From assembly GCA_963810945.1 (NCBI GenBank), contig CAWEPI010000004.1:1364001-1428000 (forward strand): a stretch of DNA of 64,000 nucleotides. Reading direction: 5' to 3'. A program made the position numbers and the translations under genes. Under the pieces are notes generated by a model. It was not told the origin of the DNA and searched no databases. It saw only the letters and a list, made by a program, of their open reading frames with translations. Position 1 is the first letter of the stretch; every line of letters starts with the position of its first letter. Origin of the DNA: JAOUEA01 sp963810945 (lineage in GTDB: Bacteria; Actinomycetota; UBA4738; HRBIN12). Shown one piece after another: positions 34,478-43,956 of the stretch.

Positions 34478-36184
34478 GTGGCCGACGCCGTCCGGGTCGA
34501 GGAGCTCCGGGTCCTGGACGGACCGAACCTGTACTTCCCTCGGCCGGCCATCAAGCTGACGCTGTCGATCCCCGGGTGGATGCGGGCATCCGACGCCCGC
34601 GTGCGGGCGGTGGCCGAACGCCTCGGGGTCCCCGGCGCCACACGTCCTGGGCGCGCCGGGAGCGAGCAGCGACGGCGCGTCGTGATGCGGATCGCGGCCG
34701 CGTTCGTGCGGGACGCCGCGAGGGCTTCGGGCGCCCGGCGACTGGCTGTGCGCACGCGGGTCGGACCGAAGCCCGATCAGATCGTGGTGGCCTTCCCGTG
34801 GCGTCGACGCGACGTGGCTCGCGCCCTCGCGGAGGAGGCGGCGGGTGCGCTCGCGGCGCTCCTCCGAGGCGCGTCGCCCGCCCGACGGGTCGCGGACGCA
34901 GGCCGGCGACTGGCCGCCACCGACCCGGGGCCGGAGCCCGACGTCCCCGACCCCGACCTCCCCGTCGTGCAGGTGACCGGTACGAACGGGAAGACCACCA
35001 CGGTGCGCCTCCTCGCGCACCTGGTGCGCGCGGCCGGGTTGGATGTCGCGTACTCCTCGACCGACGGCGTGTATCGCGACGACGGCGAGCTGGTCGAGCG
35101 CGGCGACTACTCGGGCTTCGGAGGCGCGGCGATGGCCCTCGCCCAGCGCCCCGACGTGGCGGTGCTGGAGACGGCGCGGGGTGGGATGCTGCTGCGGGGC
35201 TGTGGCGTGCGGCACAACGACGTGGCCGTCGTGACGAACGTGAGCGAAGACCACCTGGGCCTGCACGGCGTCGACACCGTAGATCAACTCGCGGAGGTGA
35301 AGGCGATCGTGACCAGGATCACGCGCGCCGACGGATGGGACGTGCTGAACGCGGACGACCCACGGGCGCTCGCGATGCGCCGCCACGCCACCGGGCGGCC
35401 GTGGATCTTCTCGCTCGATCCGCACCACCCTGCCTTCCGTGAGGCATTCGCCGACGGCGGGCGCGCGATGACCGTGATGCAAGGCAAGATGACGTGGCTC
35501 GAGGCGCACGACGCCCATCCGCTCGTGGACCTCCAGAGCGTGCCGATCACGATGGCCGGCGTCTCGAGCGTCTACACGCAGAACGCGATGGCTGCGGCGG
35601 CCGCCGGCCTCGCCGTGGGCCTGCCCCACCGCGCCGTGGTCCGGGGCCTGCGGAGCTTCGTCCTCGACCCCGAGCGCAACCCGGGGCGCGCCAACCTCTT
35701 CCGGCTGAACGGGCGGATCGTGGTGATCGACTACGCGCACAACGAGGCCGGGATGGCGGGACTCACCGAGTTGCTGGACGGCCTGCGACCCCAGGACAAG
35801 GATGTCTGGGTAGCGATCTGCACCGCGGGCGACCGCACCGACGCCATCCTGCACGCCTTCGCCCTCCGCGCCGCCCTCGGTTCGGATCACCTCGCGATCG
35901 CCGAGCTCCAGCACTACCTGCGAGGTCGCTCCCGCGAGGACATCATCGATCAGCTCCGGGAGGGCGCGCGCGAGGCGGGCGTCGACGACGTGCCGGAGTA
36001 CGAGGACGAACTCCACGCGCTGCGCGCGATGCTGCACGGGTCGGCCCGAGGAGACGTGATCGGGGTGACCGCGCTGGGCATGCGGCCCGAGCTCTTCGCG
36101 TGGCTCGAGGAGGAGGGCGCCGCACGACTGGGTCCGGGCGACGTCAAGCGCATCGTGCGGCGGGCCGCGGCCTCGAAGGACTAG
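34478..36184 (+). CDS. CphA-like Mur ligase lacking the ATP-grasp domain
   Basis: 568 residues. Residues 1-160 faintly resemble the cyanophycin synthetase N-terminal domain (VEELRVLDGPNLYFPRPAI; compare VVQTQVFRGPNYWSYEPCV in the cphA at 41116-43956). The ATP-grasp domain present in CphA between this and the Mur part is absent. Residues 165-565 are a Mur ligase: P-loop VTGTNGKTTTVRLL, STDGVYRDDGELV, VLETARGGMLLRG, TNVSEDHLGLHG, VLNADDPRALAMRR, IVVIDYAHNEAGM. These segments are closer to CphA than to MurC-F or FolC. In CphA the Mur half adds arginine to aspartate. A ligase of an amino acid to an acyl carrier or peptide is inferred; the substrate is unknown. Start GTG 34478. Confidence 0.75.
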   Translation: MADAVRVEELRVLDGPNLYFPRPAIKLTLSIPGWMRASDARVRAVAERLGVPGATRPGRAGSEQRRRVVMRIAAAFVRDAARASGARRLAVRTRVGPKPDQIVVAFPWRRRDVARALAEEAAGALAALLRGASPARRVADAGRRLAATDPGPEPDVPDPDLPVVQVTGTNGKTTTVRLLAHLVRAAGLDVAYSSTDGVYRDDGELVERGDYSGFGGAAMALAQRPDVAVLETARGGMLLRGCGVRHNDVAVVTNVSEDHLGLHGVDTVDQLAEVKAIVTRITRADGWDVLNADDPRALAMRRHATGRPWIFSLDPHHPAFREAFADGGRAMTVMQGKMTWLEAHDAHPLVDLQSVPITMAGVSSVYTQNAMAAAAAGLAVGLPHRAVVRGLRSFVLDPERNPGRANLFRLNGRIVVIDYAHNEAGMAGLTELLDGLRPQDKDVWVAICTAGDRTDAILHAFALRAALGSDHLAIAELQHYLRGRSREDIIDQLREGAREAGVDDVPEYEDELHALRAMLHGSARGDVIGVTALGMRPELFAWLEEEGAARLGPGDVKRIVRRAAASKD

Positions 36185-36188
36185 GCCG

Positions 36189-37814
36189 TCAGACCTCGCG
36201 CCACCGCCGGTAGCGCCGGATCAGCGCGTTCGTGGAGGAGTCATGGGCCAGCTCGGGCTCGTCCGTGACTTCGAGCTCGGGGACGATCCGCTGCGCGAGC
36301 ACCTTGCCGAGCTCCACACCCCACTGGTCGAACGGGTCGATGTCCCAGACGGAGGCCTGCGTGAAGACGTTGTGCTCGTAGAGGGCCACCAGCGCACCTA
36401 GGGTCCGGGGGGTGAGCCGCTCGGCCAGGATGGTCGTGCTCGGCCGGTTCCCCTCGAACGTGCGGTGCGGGACCAGCTCCTCGGGCGTGCCCTCGGCGCG
36501 GACTTCGTCCGGGGTCTTCCCGAACGCGAGTGCCTCGGCTTGGGCGAAGACGTTGGACATCAGCAGGTCGTGGTGACGACCGACCGGGTTGAGGGATCGC
36601 GCGAACCCGATCAGATCGAGGGGGATCAGCCTCGTGCCTTGATGGATGAGCTGATAGAAGGAATGCTGTCCGTTGGTCCCGGGCTCGCCCCAGTAGATCA
36701 TTCCGGTCGGGTGCTCGACGGGCTCCCCCTCGAGCGTGACGTGCTTGCCGTTGGATTCCATCGTGAGCTGCTGGAGGTACGCGGGGAACCGCTCCAGGTA
36801 TTGCTCGTACGGCATGACGCCCCAGGTCTCGGTGCCGAAGAAGCCCGCGTACCAGACGGCGAGGAGCCCCATGATCACCGGGAGGTTCCGTTCGAAGGGG
36901 GTGGATCGCGCGTGCTCGTCCATCTCGTGGAACCCCGCGAGCATCTCCGTGAACCGGTCCGGCCCCACAGCGATCATGGTGGAGAGGCCGATCGCGGAAT
37001 CCATCGAGTACCGACCGCCCACCCAGTCCCAGAACCCGAACATGTGCTCCGGGTCGATCCCGAACGCGGCCACCGCCTCGGCGTTGGTGGACACGGCCAC
37101 GAAGTGCTTGGCCACCGCGGCCTCGTCGCCCATGGCATCGAGGACCCAGCCGCGCGCGGTCGCCGCGTTCGTCATCGTCTCGAGGGTCGTGAACGTCTTG
37201 GAGGAGACGATGAGGAGGGTCTCGGCGGGGTCGAGGTCCATGGTGGCCTCCATGAAGTCCGTGCCGTCCACGTTGGAGACGGAACGGAACACGAGGTCCC
37301 GGCGGGCGTAGTGGCGCAGCGCGCGGTACGCCATCACGGGCCCGAGATCTGAGCCGCCGATCCCGATGTTCACGATGTTGCGAACGGGCCGTCCGGTGTG
37401 GCCGATCCACGCCCCGGAGCGCACCCGATCCGCCAGCGCGGTCATCCGGTCGAGCACCGCATGGACCTCCGGCACCACGTCCACCCCGTCGACCACCAAC
37501 GAGGCCTCGCGCGGGAGCCTCAGCGCGGTGTGCAATGCTGGGCGGTCCTCCGAGACGTTCACGTGCGCGCCGGCGAACATCGCATCGAAGCGGGAGCGAA
37601 GGCCACAGGCGTCGGCGAGCGCGAAGAGCAGGCGCATCGTCTCCTCGTCCACGCGGTGCTTCGCGTAATCCATGAACAGCCCGGCGCCCTCGGCGACGAA
37701 GCGCTCGCCGCGGCCCGGGTCCTGGGCGAACAGCTCCCGCAGATGCACCGTCCGGATCTCCTCATGGTGCGCACGCAGGTCCGCCCACGCTTGCTGCACC
37801 GTCGGTCCACTCAT
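36189..37814 (-). CDS. pgi: Glucose-6-phosphate isomerase
   Basis: 541 residues, standard for bacterial Pgi. Interconverts glucose-6-phosphate and fructose-6-phosphate. Landmarks: NIGIGGSDLGPVM, VSNVDGTDF, IVSSKTFTTLETMTNA, WDWVGGRYSMDSAIGL, MESNGKHV, YWGEPGTNGQHSFYQLIHQG with the catalytic Glu and His, and FDQWGVELGKVLA near the C terminus with the catalytic Lys. Its ATG overlaps the stop of the transporter gene (ATGA), so it is the last gene of the cphB-cphA-dksA-mmpL run. Convergent with the Mur ligase gene, 4 nt apart. Confidence 0.97.
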   Translation of the reverse strand: MSGPTVQQAWADLRAHHEEIRTVHLRELFAQDPGRGERFVAEGAGLFMDYAKHRVDEETMRLLFALADACGLRSRFDAMFAGAHVNVSEDRPALHTALRLPREASLVVDGVDVVPEVHAVLDRMTALADRVRSGAWIGHTGRPVRNIVNIGIGGSDLGPVMAYRALRHYARRDLVFRSVSNVDGTDFMEATMDLDPAETLLIVSSKTFTTLETMTNAATARGWVLDAMGDEAAVAKHFVAVSTNAEAVAAFGIDPEHMFGFWDWVGGRYSMDSAIGLSTMIAVGPDRFTEMLAGFHEMDEHARSTPFERNLPVIMGLLAVWYAGFFGTETWGVMPYEQYLERFPAYLQQLTMESNGKHVTLEGEPVEHPTGMIYWGEPGTNGQHSFYQLIHQGTRLIPLDLIGFARSLNPVGRHHDLLMSNVFAQAEALAFGKTPDEVRAEGTPEELVPHRTFEGNRPSTTILAERLTPRTLGALVALYEHNVFTQASVWDIDPFDQWGVELGKVLAQRIVPELEVTDEPELAHDSSTNALIRRYRRWREV

Positions 37815-40752
37815 GCCGTCTCCTCCGTTCCTTCCGCCGACCGCCCCGCGCCATCCTCGATGTTCAGGTGGGGCAGGACACGATCGAGGAGCCGGGGCAC
37901 CCAGAAGAGGCCGCCCCGGAACAGCGTGAGGATGGCGGGCGCGAGGAGCACGACCATCGACCCGGCCAACAGCACCGCGGCGGCCAGTCCCACGCCGAAC
38001 TGCTTGACGGTGGGATCGCCGTTGATGATGAACGAAGAGAACACGAGGAACATGATGAGGGCCGCGGACGTGATCACCCGCGCACTCGCCCCAGGCCGGC
38101 CGGCACCGCCTCGTGCGGCGCGACGCCGTCGGTACGGCGCTCGGCGATCCGGCTCATCAGGAACACCTCGTAGTCCATCGAGAGACCGAAGAGCACGGCG
38201 AACATGATCAGGGGGACGTAACTCGCGATCGGCACGGTGTTCCCAGGGGCATCGAGGCCGATCAGGGAGAGCCCCCACCCCCACTGGAACGTGGCCGTGA
38301 GGATGCCCAGCGCGGCTCCCACACGACAGGAGGTTGGTCACGGCCGCCTGCACGGGCACGAGGAACGAGCGGAACGCGACGAGGAGGAGCAGGAAGGCGA
38401 GGGCGATCACGGTGGCGATCACGAGCGCGAAACGCGAGGCGATCTGGGAGGCGAGGTCCACGTTGCTCGCGGTGCTGCCACCCACGAACGCGCGGCATCC
38501 CGACCCTCCTGGGTCGGCTTGCGGGATCGTGGTCTCGCGGAGCGTGCGCACGAGGTTCGCCGTCGCCGGATCCGACGGTGCGGAGCGTCGCGATCGTCGT
38601 GAGCGTGGCGGCGTCACCGACGTGGTTGATCTGCGGCGGTGAGACCCCGGCGACGTCGTGTGCATCGCCGAGGGCATCCTGCAGTTGCCAACGATCCGCG
38701 GGTCCGTCCCGCGGGGGTCACCACCGGCCTGGGTGAGCATCGCGGTGAGTTGGTTCTGTAGCGCTTGGGCCTTGCGCTCCCGAGCCTTCGCATCCTGCTG
38801 CTGCTCCTTGAGGTCGGCGGCCTGGGCTTGGAGCTCGTCGGCCTGACGTTGGAGGTGCGGCGGCCTGCGCCTCGAGCCGTGTCTGCTGTGCCTGCAGCGC
38901 GTCCGCCTGGGTCTGCAGGGCATCAGCCTGGGCCTGCAGGGCATCCGCCTGCGCAGCCAGGCGCGCGGCCTCCGCCAACAGGACCTTGCCCCTGGCCACC
39001 AGCGGTTCCAGTCGGGCGCGCGTCCGTCGCTTCTCGCCCTCGCAGCCGCACCAGCCGCGCCCGCAGCCGGCGTAGCCTGTCCGGGATCCGTGGTCGTGGC
39101 GATCAGGTGCCTGACGAAGCGCTCGCGTCCCAGGATGAACGCGAGGCGCGCCGCGATGGGCCTCGCCTCCGCCGCGAGGCGGGTGGCCTCCGCCTGGAGA
39201 CGCGCCCCCTGCTGCCGGAGGACGGCCTCCTGACGCTGGAGCACGGCCTCCTGCCGACGTAGCGCAGCGGCTTGCCGCTGGAGCCGCGCCTCCTGCCGCC
39301 TGAGCGCCGTCTCCTGCGACTGGAGCTGCGCCTGCTCTCGCTCGAGCTGGCGCTGCTGCGCGAGCAGCTCCTTCTGCTCCTTCTGGAGCTGCTTCTTGAG
39401 CGACGTGGCTTCGTCGTACTTCTTCGTGTAGGTCGCGCTCGGCTGCGCGGGAGGATCAAGCTCGGTCGCGATCAGCAGCGGCCCGTTGTAACCGACGCCG
39501 AACCCCTCGGTCATCAGGTCGTAGGCCTGCCGCTCGGTCGTGGAGGTCGGCGTCACTCCGATGTCCTCCTGGCCGAGCGTGAGCGAGAAGAGCGGCAGGA
39601 TCAAGGGCACCAGGATCACGGCGGAGAACCCCATCGCGATCCACGGGTGCGCACACACCCACCGTGCCCAGACATCCCACCGGCTCGCTCCGGCCGCACG
39701 CGGCCGCATCTGGAGGTACCCGGGCACCTTGACGCCGATCGATCCACGCCCCGAGGAGCGCGAGGATCGCAGGCAGCAGCGAGATCGAGGCGAGCACGGC
39801 CGCGGTCACGGCCACCGCAGCCGCGAGGCCGAGCGCGCTCACGAGCGGGATCCCCGCCACGCCGAGCGCAGAGCAGCGCGATCACCACGGTACCCCCGGC
39901 GAAGACGATCGCGCTCCCCGACGACGCCGTCGCTCGCGCGATCGAGTCGTGGGGCTCGACCCCTTCCTCCAGCTGGTCCTTGTGCTTCGTCACGAGGAAG
40001 AGGGCGTAGTCGATCCCGACCCCAAGGCCGATCATCGTGGCGATCGTGGGTCCGACCGAAGGGATCCCCACCACATGGCCCAGGAGCCCGATGGCCGAGA
40101 TCGCCACGGACAGCGCGAAGATCGCGGTGACGATGGGCGTGCCCATGGCCACCAGGCTGCCGAAGACCAGCGCGAGGACCACCATCGCCGCGATGTTGCC
40201 GAGCACCTCGCTCGTCTTCGTGTCCGGCGCCGAGAGCGTGCTCCCGATCGACCCGCCCACCGCCACCTGGATCCCCGCCTCCTCGGCGGGCGCGGCCGCC
40301 TCCAGCGTGACCTCGGCGAGGCGCTCAGTGATGAATCCGGAGTTGATGTCGAGCAGGACCGGCATGAACCCCGTCCGCCCGTCCTTCGACAGGAGCCCCG
40401 CCGCCTTCCCGTTCTTGCTCACGGGGTTCATGACGCTGTAGACGTGCGGACTCCGCTTGATCGCCGCATAGGTCGCATCGAGAGCGGCGGCGTTGGCAGG
40501 ATCGGTCAGCTTCCCTCGGTCGACGTGGAAGACGAAGGGGTTCGTGCCGTTCTCCTGCGGTGGGAACTTGGCTGCGAGGATGTCGAACGCCTGCTGGCTG
40601 TCCGTGCCGGGCAGGCTGAGGTTGTTGTTCGTCTTCGCACCGTAGGTCTTCACCAGACCCACCATCCCGACGGCAAGGATCACCCAGACGATCAGGACGA
40701 CGACGGCATGTCGCGCCGCGAAGGCTCCCAGAGCATGAAGGAACCGCCCCAT
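37811..40752 (-). pseudogene. MMPL/RND-type membrane transporter with coiled-coil insert, multiply frameshifted
   Basis: The pieces assemble to one MMPL-family protein of about 980 residues. N-terminal half (40752-about 39890): first helix VVLIVWVILAVGMVGLVKTY, exported loop, then the five-helix block with GLGVGIDYALFLVTKHKD. C-terminal half: SYVPLIMFAVLFGLSMDYEVFLMSRIAE and ITSAALIMFLVFSSFII, the paired RND proton-relay helices. The second exported loop carries an unusual coiled coil of about 200 residues rich in Gln, Ala, Leu and Arg (LQRQEAVLRQQ, QADALQA). At least seven frame changes are needed, near 39880, 39730, 39030, 38870, 38700, 38580, 38330 and 38085; most are extra bases, one (38085) a lost base. 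Decayed gene or locally poor sequence. Start ATG 40752, 12 nt after the DksA-like stop. Confidence 0.75.
38892..38954. repeat. 21-bp tandem repeat encoding coiled-coil heptads
   Basis: Three 21-bp units starting CTGCAG (38892, 38913, 38934), each encoding on the minus strand one seven-residue QADALQA-type heptad of the transporter's coiled coil. Further weaker copies occur up to about 39330. Repetitive sequence of this kind may explain the local indels. Confidence 0.65.
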
Positions 40753-40764
40753 CGCTCCCCGCCT

Positions 40765-41107
40765 CTATCGGTCCGCGCTGCAGCTCACGCAGAGGACCGA
40801 CCACGGGCGCGCTTCGAGGCGCTCGTCGGGGATCGTGGCGCCGCAGCGATCGCAGATCCCGTACGTGCCCTCGGCGAACTTGGCGAGGGCCCGCTCGACG
40901 TCCGCGAGCTTCGCGGTGAGCGCGCCGGCCTGACCAACGCGTTCGATCCGCTCGATCGCCTGGCTCGTGCCCTCGCCCACGCGTTTGCCGAAGCCGATCG
41001 TCGCGGCAGGGATCGCGGGTCACGGTGGTGAGGTCCCCGAGCTCATGGATGAGCGCCACGCGTTCTTCCTCGAGGACGCGGCGAAGCACGTCCAGGTCCA
41101 CGGACAT
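40765..41107 (-). CDS. TraR/DksA-type zinc-finger protein, interrupted by one extra base
   Basis: 113 residues if one base near 41008 is dropped; this converts the reading after VTRDP into AATIGFGKRVGEGTSQAIER and restores the family pattern. N-terminal coiled coil (about 1-75: LRRVLEEERVALIHELGDL), then a C4 zinc finger CDRCGATIPDERL...CVSC. DksA-like proteins insert the coiled coil into the RNA polymerase secondary channel; actinobacterial members of this length are often annotated so, with roles rarely tested. The gene begins 8 nt after cphA and ends 12 nt before the transporter, so it shares their transcript. Confidence 0.8.
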
Positions 41108-41115
41108 GGCAGCCC

Positions 41116-43956
41116 TCAGCCGGTGAGGTCGGGATCGCCGCCGACCGCGTCGACGAGCTCTCCCTCGGACGCGCGCAGCACGTCGGGCGACGCGACGCCG
41201 CGTCGTTTCTCGAGCTCCTTGTAGACGTCCGTGGCGTAGTCGACGCAGAGCACCACCAGATCGCCCGGACGCGAGCGGTCGAGCGCCCGCCGGGCCGCGT
41301 CCATCTCGTCGAGCACCACCTCGACGCTGCCGGCGCGGGCCCCGCCCACCTGGATCGCCTCCTCGACGCCGTCGCGGATCAGGGCGGCGGTCTCTCCGGG
41401 CTGCCGACCGCGCGGGTTGTGGTCCTCACGCACGATCACCTCGTCGAAGTACCGGGCGGCGACGCGTCCGAGCTCCAGCATGTCCTCGTCCCGCCGGTCT
41501 CCCGCCGTGGCCACCACCGCCACGCGGAGGTTGGCGGTCCAGCTCGCCTCGCCGGGTCGCTCGGGTGAGGGAGCGTCCGAGACGAGCCGCTCCACGAAGT
41601 CGCCCAAGGTCTCGAGGCCGGCGGCGTTGTGCGCATAGTCCAGGATCACCTTCACGCCGTCGAGGTCGAACACGTTCAGGCGACCGGGCGCCTGGTAGAT
41701 CGAGGTCGTGAACGACCGCAGTCCCTGGCGGATGTCGTGGAGGTGGGCGCCGACCGCGTGCGCGGCGGCGGCGGCGGCCATCGCGTTCTGGACCATCATG
41801 CGCGCCTTGCCGTCGAACGTGGCAGGCAGCGTGTGCACCCACGCGATCGGCATCGTGCGACGGCCTTCCTTGATCACCATCATCTCGCCGCGTTCGCTCC
41901 GCTCCAGCACGACCGCCTTGCGCCCGCGCCGGACCCAGCGCTCGACGAGGTCGTGCTTGTCCTGCATCGTGAACAGGATCACGTTGCCGCTGCAGTGCCG
42001 GCGCATCTCCAGGACGAGCGGGTCGTCGGCGTTCAGGACGGCCCACCCGTTGCGCGGCACGGCCTCCACGACCACCTGCTTCACCGCCGCGAGCTGCTCG
42101 AGCGTGTCGATCTCCCGGAGCCCGAGATGATCGCCCGTCACGTTCAGCACCACACCGACGTCGTTGCGCCCGTACCCCAGGCCCTCGCGCAGGATCCCCC
42201 CACGCGCGACCTCGAACACGGCGATGTCGATCCTCGGGTTCTGGAGCACCATCTGTGCCGACTTGGGGCCGCTCGCGTCGACGCGCTTCACGAGGCGCTC
42301 GTCGATGTAGACGCCGTCGGTGGTGGTCATCCCCACCTCATGACCCTTGCCCCGCAGGATGTGCGCGATCATCCGCGTGGTCGTCGTCTTCCCGTTCGAC
42401 CCGGTGACGGCCACGATCGGGATCCGTGACGGGGTGCCCGGAGGGAACAGGCCGTCCACGACGTACTTGGCGACGTATTGGGGCTCGCCCTCCGTCGGAT
42501 GCGTGTGCATCCGGAAGCCGGGCGCCGCGTTCACCTCGACGATAGCGCCGCCGGTCTCGCGCACCGGCTGTGTGATATCGGGCGCCAGGAAGTCGATGCC
42601 GGCGACGTCGAGACCAACCACGCGCGCAGCCTCCTCGGCGATCTCGACGTTGTCCTCGTGAGCCTCCCAGGTGCGGTCGATCGAGATGCCGCCCGTGGAC
42701 ATGTTGCCGGTGGCGGCGAGCAGCACCGTCGTGCCCTTGGGCGGGACGTCGTCGAGGCCGAAGCCCTGCTTCCGCACCAACTCCACGGCGGCCTCGTCGA
42801 TCTTGATGCGCGTGAGGACCTTCTCGTGACCGATGCCGCGCCGCGGGTCCTGGTTCGCCTTGTCCACGAGCCACCGGACGCCATGCCGGCCGTCGCCGAT
42901 CACATGGGCCGGCACACGTTCGGCGATCGCGACCATCCGACCGCCGATCACGAGGACGCGATAGTCGGCGCCGGTCACGAAGGACTCCACGACCACGTGG
43001 GCACGGCGCGCCTCCTTCAGGGCGCGACGGAACCCCGTCCGCACGGCGCGCTCGGTGCGCAGATCGAGACCGACGCCGCGGCCGTGGTTCCCGTCGAGCG
43101 GTTTCGTGACGACCGGGAAGCCGATGCGCCTCGCGGCCGCGACGGCCTCGTCCTCGGAGCGCACCACCTCACTCCTGGGGACCGGGAGACCCGCCGAGGC
43201 GAGCAGCTGGTTCGTCATCTTCTTGTCGCCCGCGATGTCGACCGCGAGCGCGCTCGTCAGGGAGGTCATGGTGGCGCGGATCCGCTGCTGGTACTTCCCC
43301 TGTCCGAGCTGGACGAGCGACTGCTCGTTCAGGCGGATGAACGGGATGTCCCGCGTCACGGCCTCCTCGATGATGGCCTGCGTCGAGGGGCCGAACTGCC
43401 GGCGCTCGGCCAGCAGGATCAGCCGCTCGAGCTCGTCGTCGAAGTCGAACCCGGGCTCGGTCTTGACGAGGTGGTTCACGAGCCGCACCGCGAGCTTCCC
43501 GGCGGTGACGCCCACGCGCTCCTCGGCGTAGCCGTAGATCACGTTGTACTGACCGGCCGTGCCCGCGCTGCGCGTCTTCCCCCGCGAGATGTGCGCACCC
43601 GACTCCCGTTGGAGCTCCAGCGCCACGTGCTCGGCCACGTGCCCCAGCCACGTCCCGTCCTCGAGACGCTCGCGGAACCCGCCGCGCTTGCCGAGCGAGC
43701 AGGAGTGCTCCCCCACGCCGGGCAGGACCTTCAGCAGCTTCTCGTTGAACCGGGGGATCGTGTTGGATGGCCAGTGCTCGAGGCTCCCCAGGTCCACGAG
43801 CATCCGGACGCAGGGTTCGTACGACCAGTAGTTGGGGCCGCGGAAGACCTGCGTCTGCACGACCGCGAGGTCGGGCTTGAGCGGGGGCTTCTTCGTGGGA
43901 GGCTCGGACTTCCGCTCGCGGCGGGCGGCGCGGTTCGCGGTGGCGCCCGAGGTCAC
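41116..43956 (-). CDS. cphA: Cyanophycin synthetase
   Basis: 946 residues; CphA makes the multi-L-arginyl-poly-L-aspartate polymer from Asp and Arg with two ATP. Order: N-terminal domain (about 30-215, TQVFRGPNYWSYEPCVRMLV, HVAEHVALELQ), ATP-grasp domain (about 220-485, VVTKPLDGNHGRGVGLDL, DYRVLVIGGRMVAIAERVPA, GIDFLAPDI, IVEVNAAPGFRMH), and Mur-like domain (about 490-946, VAVTGSNGKTTTTRMIAHIL, TTDGVYIDERLV, NVTGDHLGL, VILDYAHNAAGLETL). GTG 43956 overlaps the cyanophycinase stop (GTGA), so storage and breakdown enzymes are co-translated. This gives the cell a nitrogen reserve fed by arginine and aspartate. Confidence 0.96.
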   Translation of the reverse strand: MTSGATANRAARRERKSEPPTKKPPLKPDLAVVQTQVFRGPNYWSYEPCVRMLVDLGSLEHWPSNTIPRFNEKLLKVLPGVGEHSCSLGKRGGFRERLEDGTWLGHVAEHVALELQRESGAHISRGKTRSAGTAGQYNVIYGYAEERVGVTAGKLAVRLVNHLVKTEPGFDFDDELERLILLAERRQFGPSTQAIIEEAVTRDIPFIRLNEQSLVQLGQGKYQQRIRATMTSLTSALAVDIAGDKKMTNQLLASAGLPVPRSEVVRSEDEAVAAARRIGFPVVTKPLDGNHGRGVGLDLRTERAVRTGFRRALKEARRAHVVVESFVTGADYRVLVIGGRMVAIAERVPAHVIGDGRHGVRWLVDKANQDPRRGIGHEKVLTRIKIDEAAVELVRKQGFGLDDVPPKGTTVLLAATGNMSTGGISIDRTWEAHEDNVEIAEEAARVVGLDVAGIDFLAPDITQPVRETGGAIVEVNAAPGFRMHTHPTEGEPQYVAKYVVDGLFPPGTPSRIPIVAVTGSNGKTTTTRMIAHILRGKGHEVGMTTTDGVYIDERLVKRVDASGPKSAQMVLQNPRIDIAVFEVARGGILREGLGYGRNDVGVVLNVTGDHLGLREIDTLEQLAAVKQVVVEAVPRNGWAVLNADDPLVLEMRRHCSGNVILFTMQDKHDLVERWVRRGRKAVVLERSERGEMMVIKEGRRTMPIAWVHTLPATFDGKARMMVQNAMAAAAAAHAVGAHLHDIRQGLRSFTTSIYQAPGRLNVFDLDGVKVILDYAHNAAGLETLGDFVERLVSDAPSPERPGEASWTANLRVAVVATAGDRRDEDMLELGRVAARYFDEVIVREDHNPRGRQPGETAALIRDGVEEAIQVGGARAGSVEVVLDEMDAARRALDRSRPGDLVVLCVDYATDVYKELEKRRGVASPDVLRASEGELVDAVGGDPDLTG

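Noticed and set aside
34478..36184. Assignment as MurE, MurT or folylpolyglutamate synthase
   Set aside because: The signature segments (STDGVYRDDGELV, ETARGGMLLRG, TNVSEDHLGL) follow the cyanophycin synthetase Mur domain in this same window more closely, and MurT-type zinc ribbon cysteines are absent.
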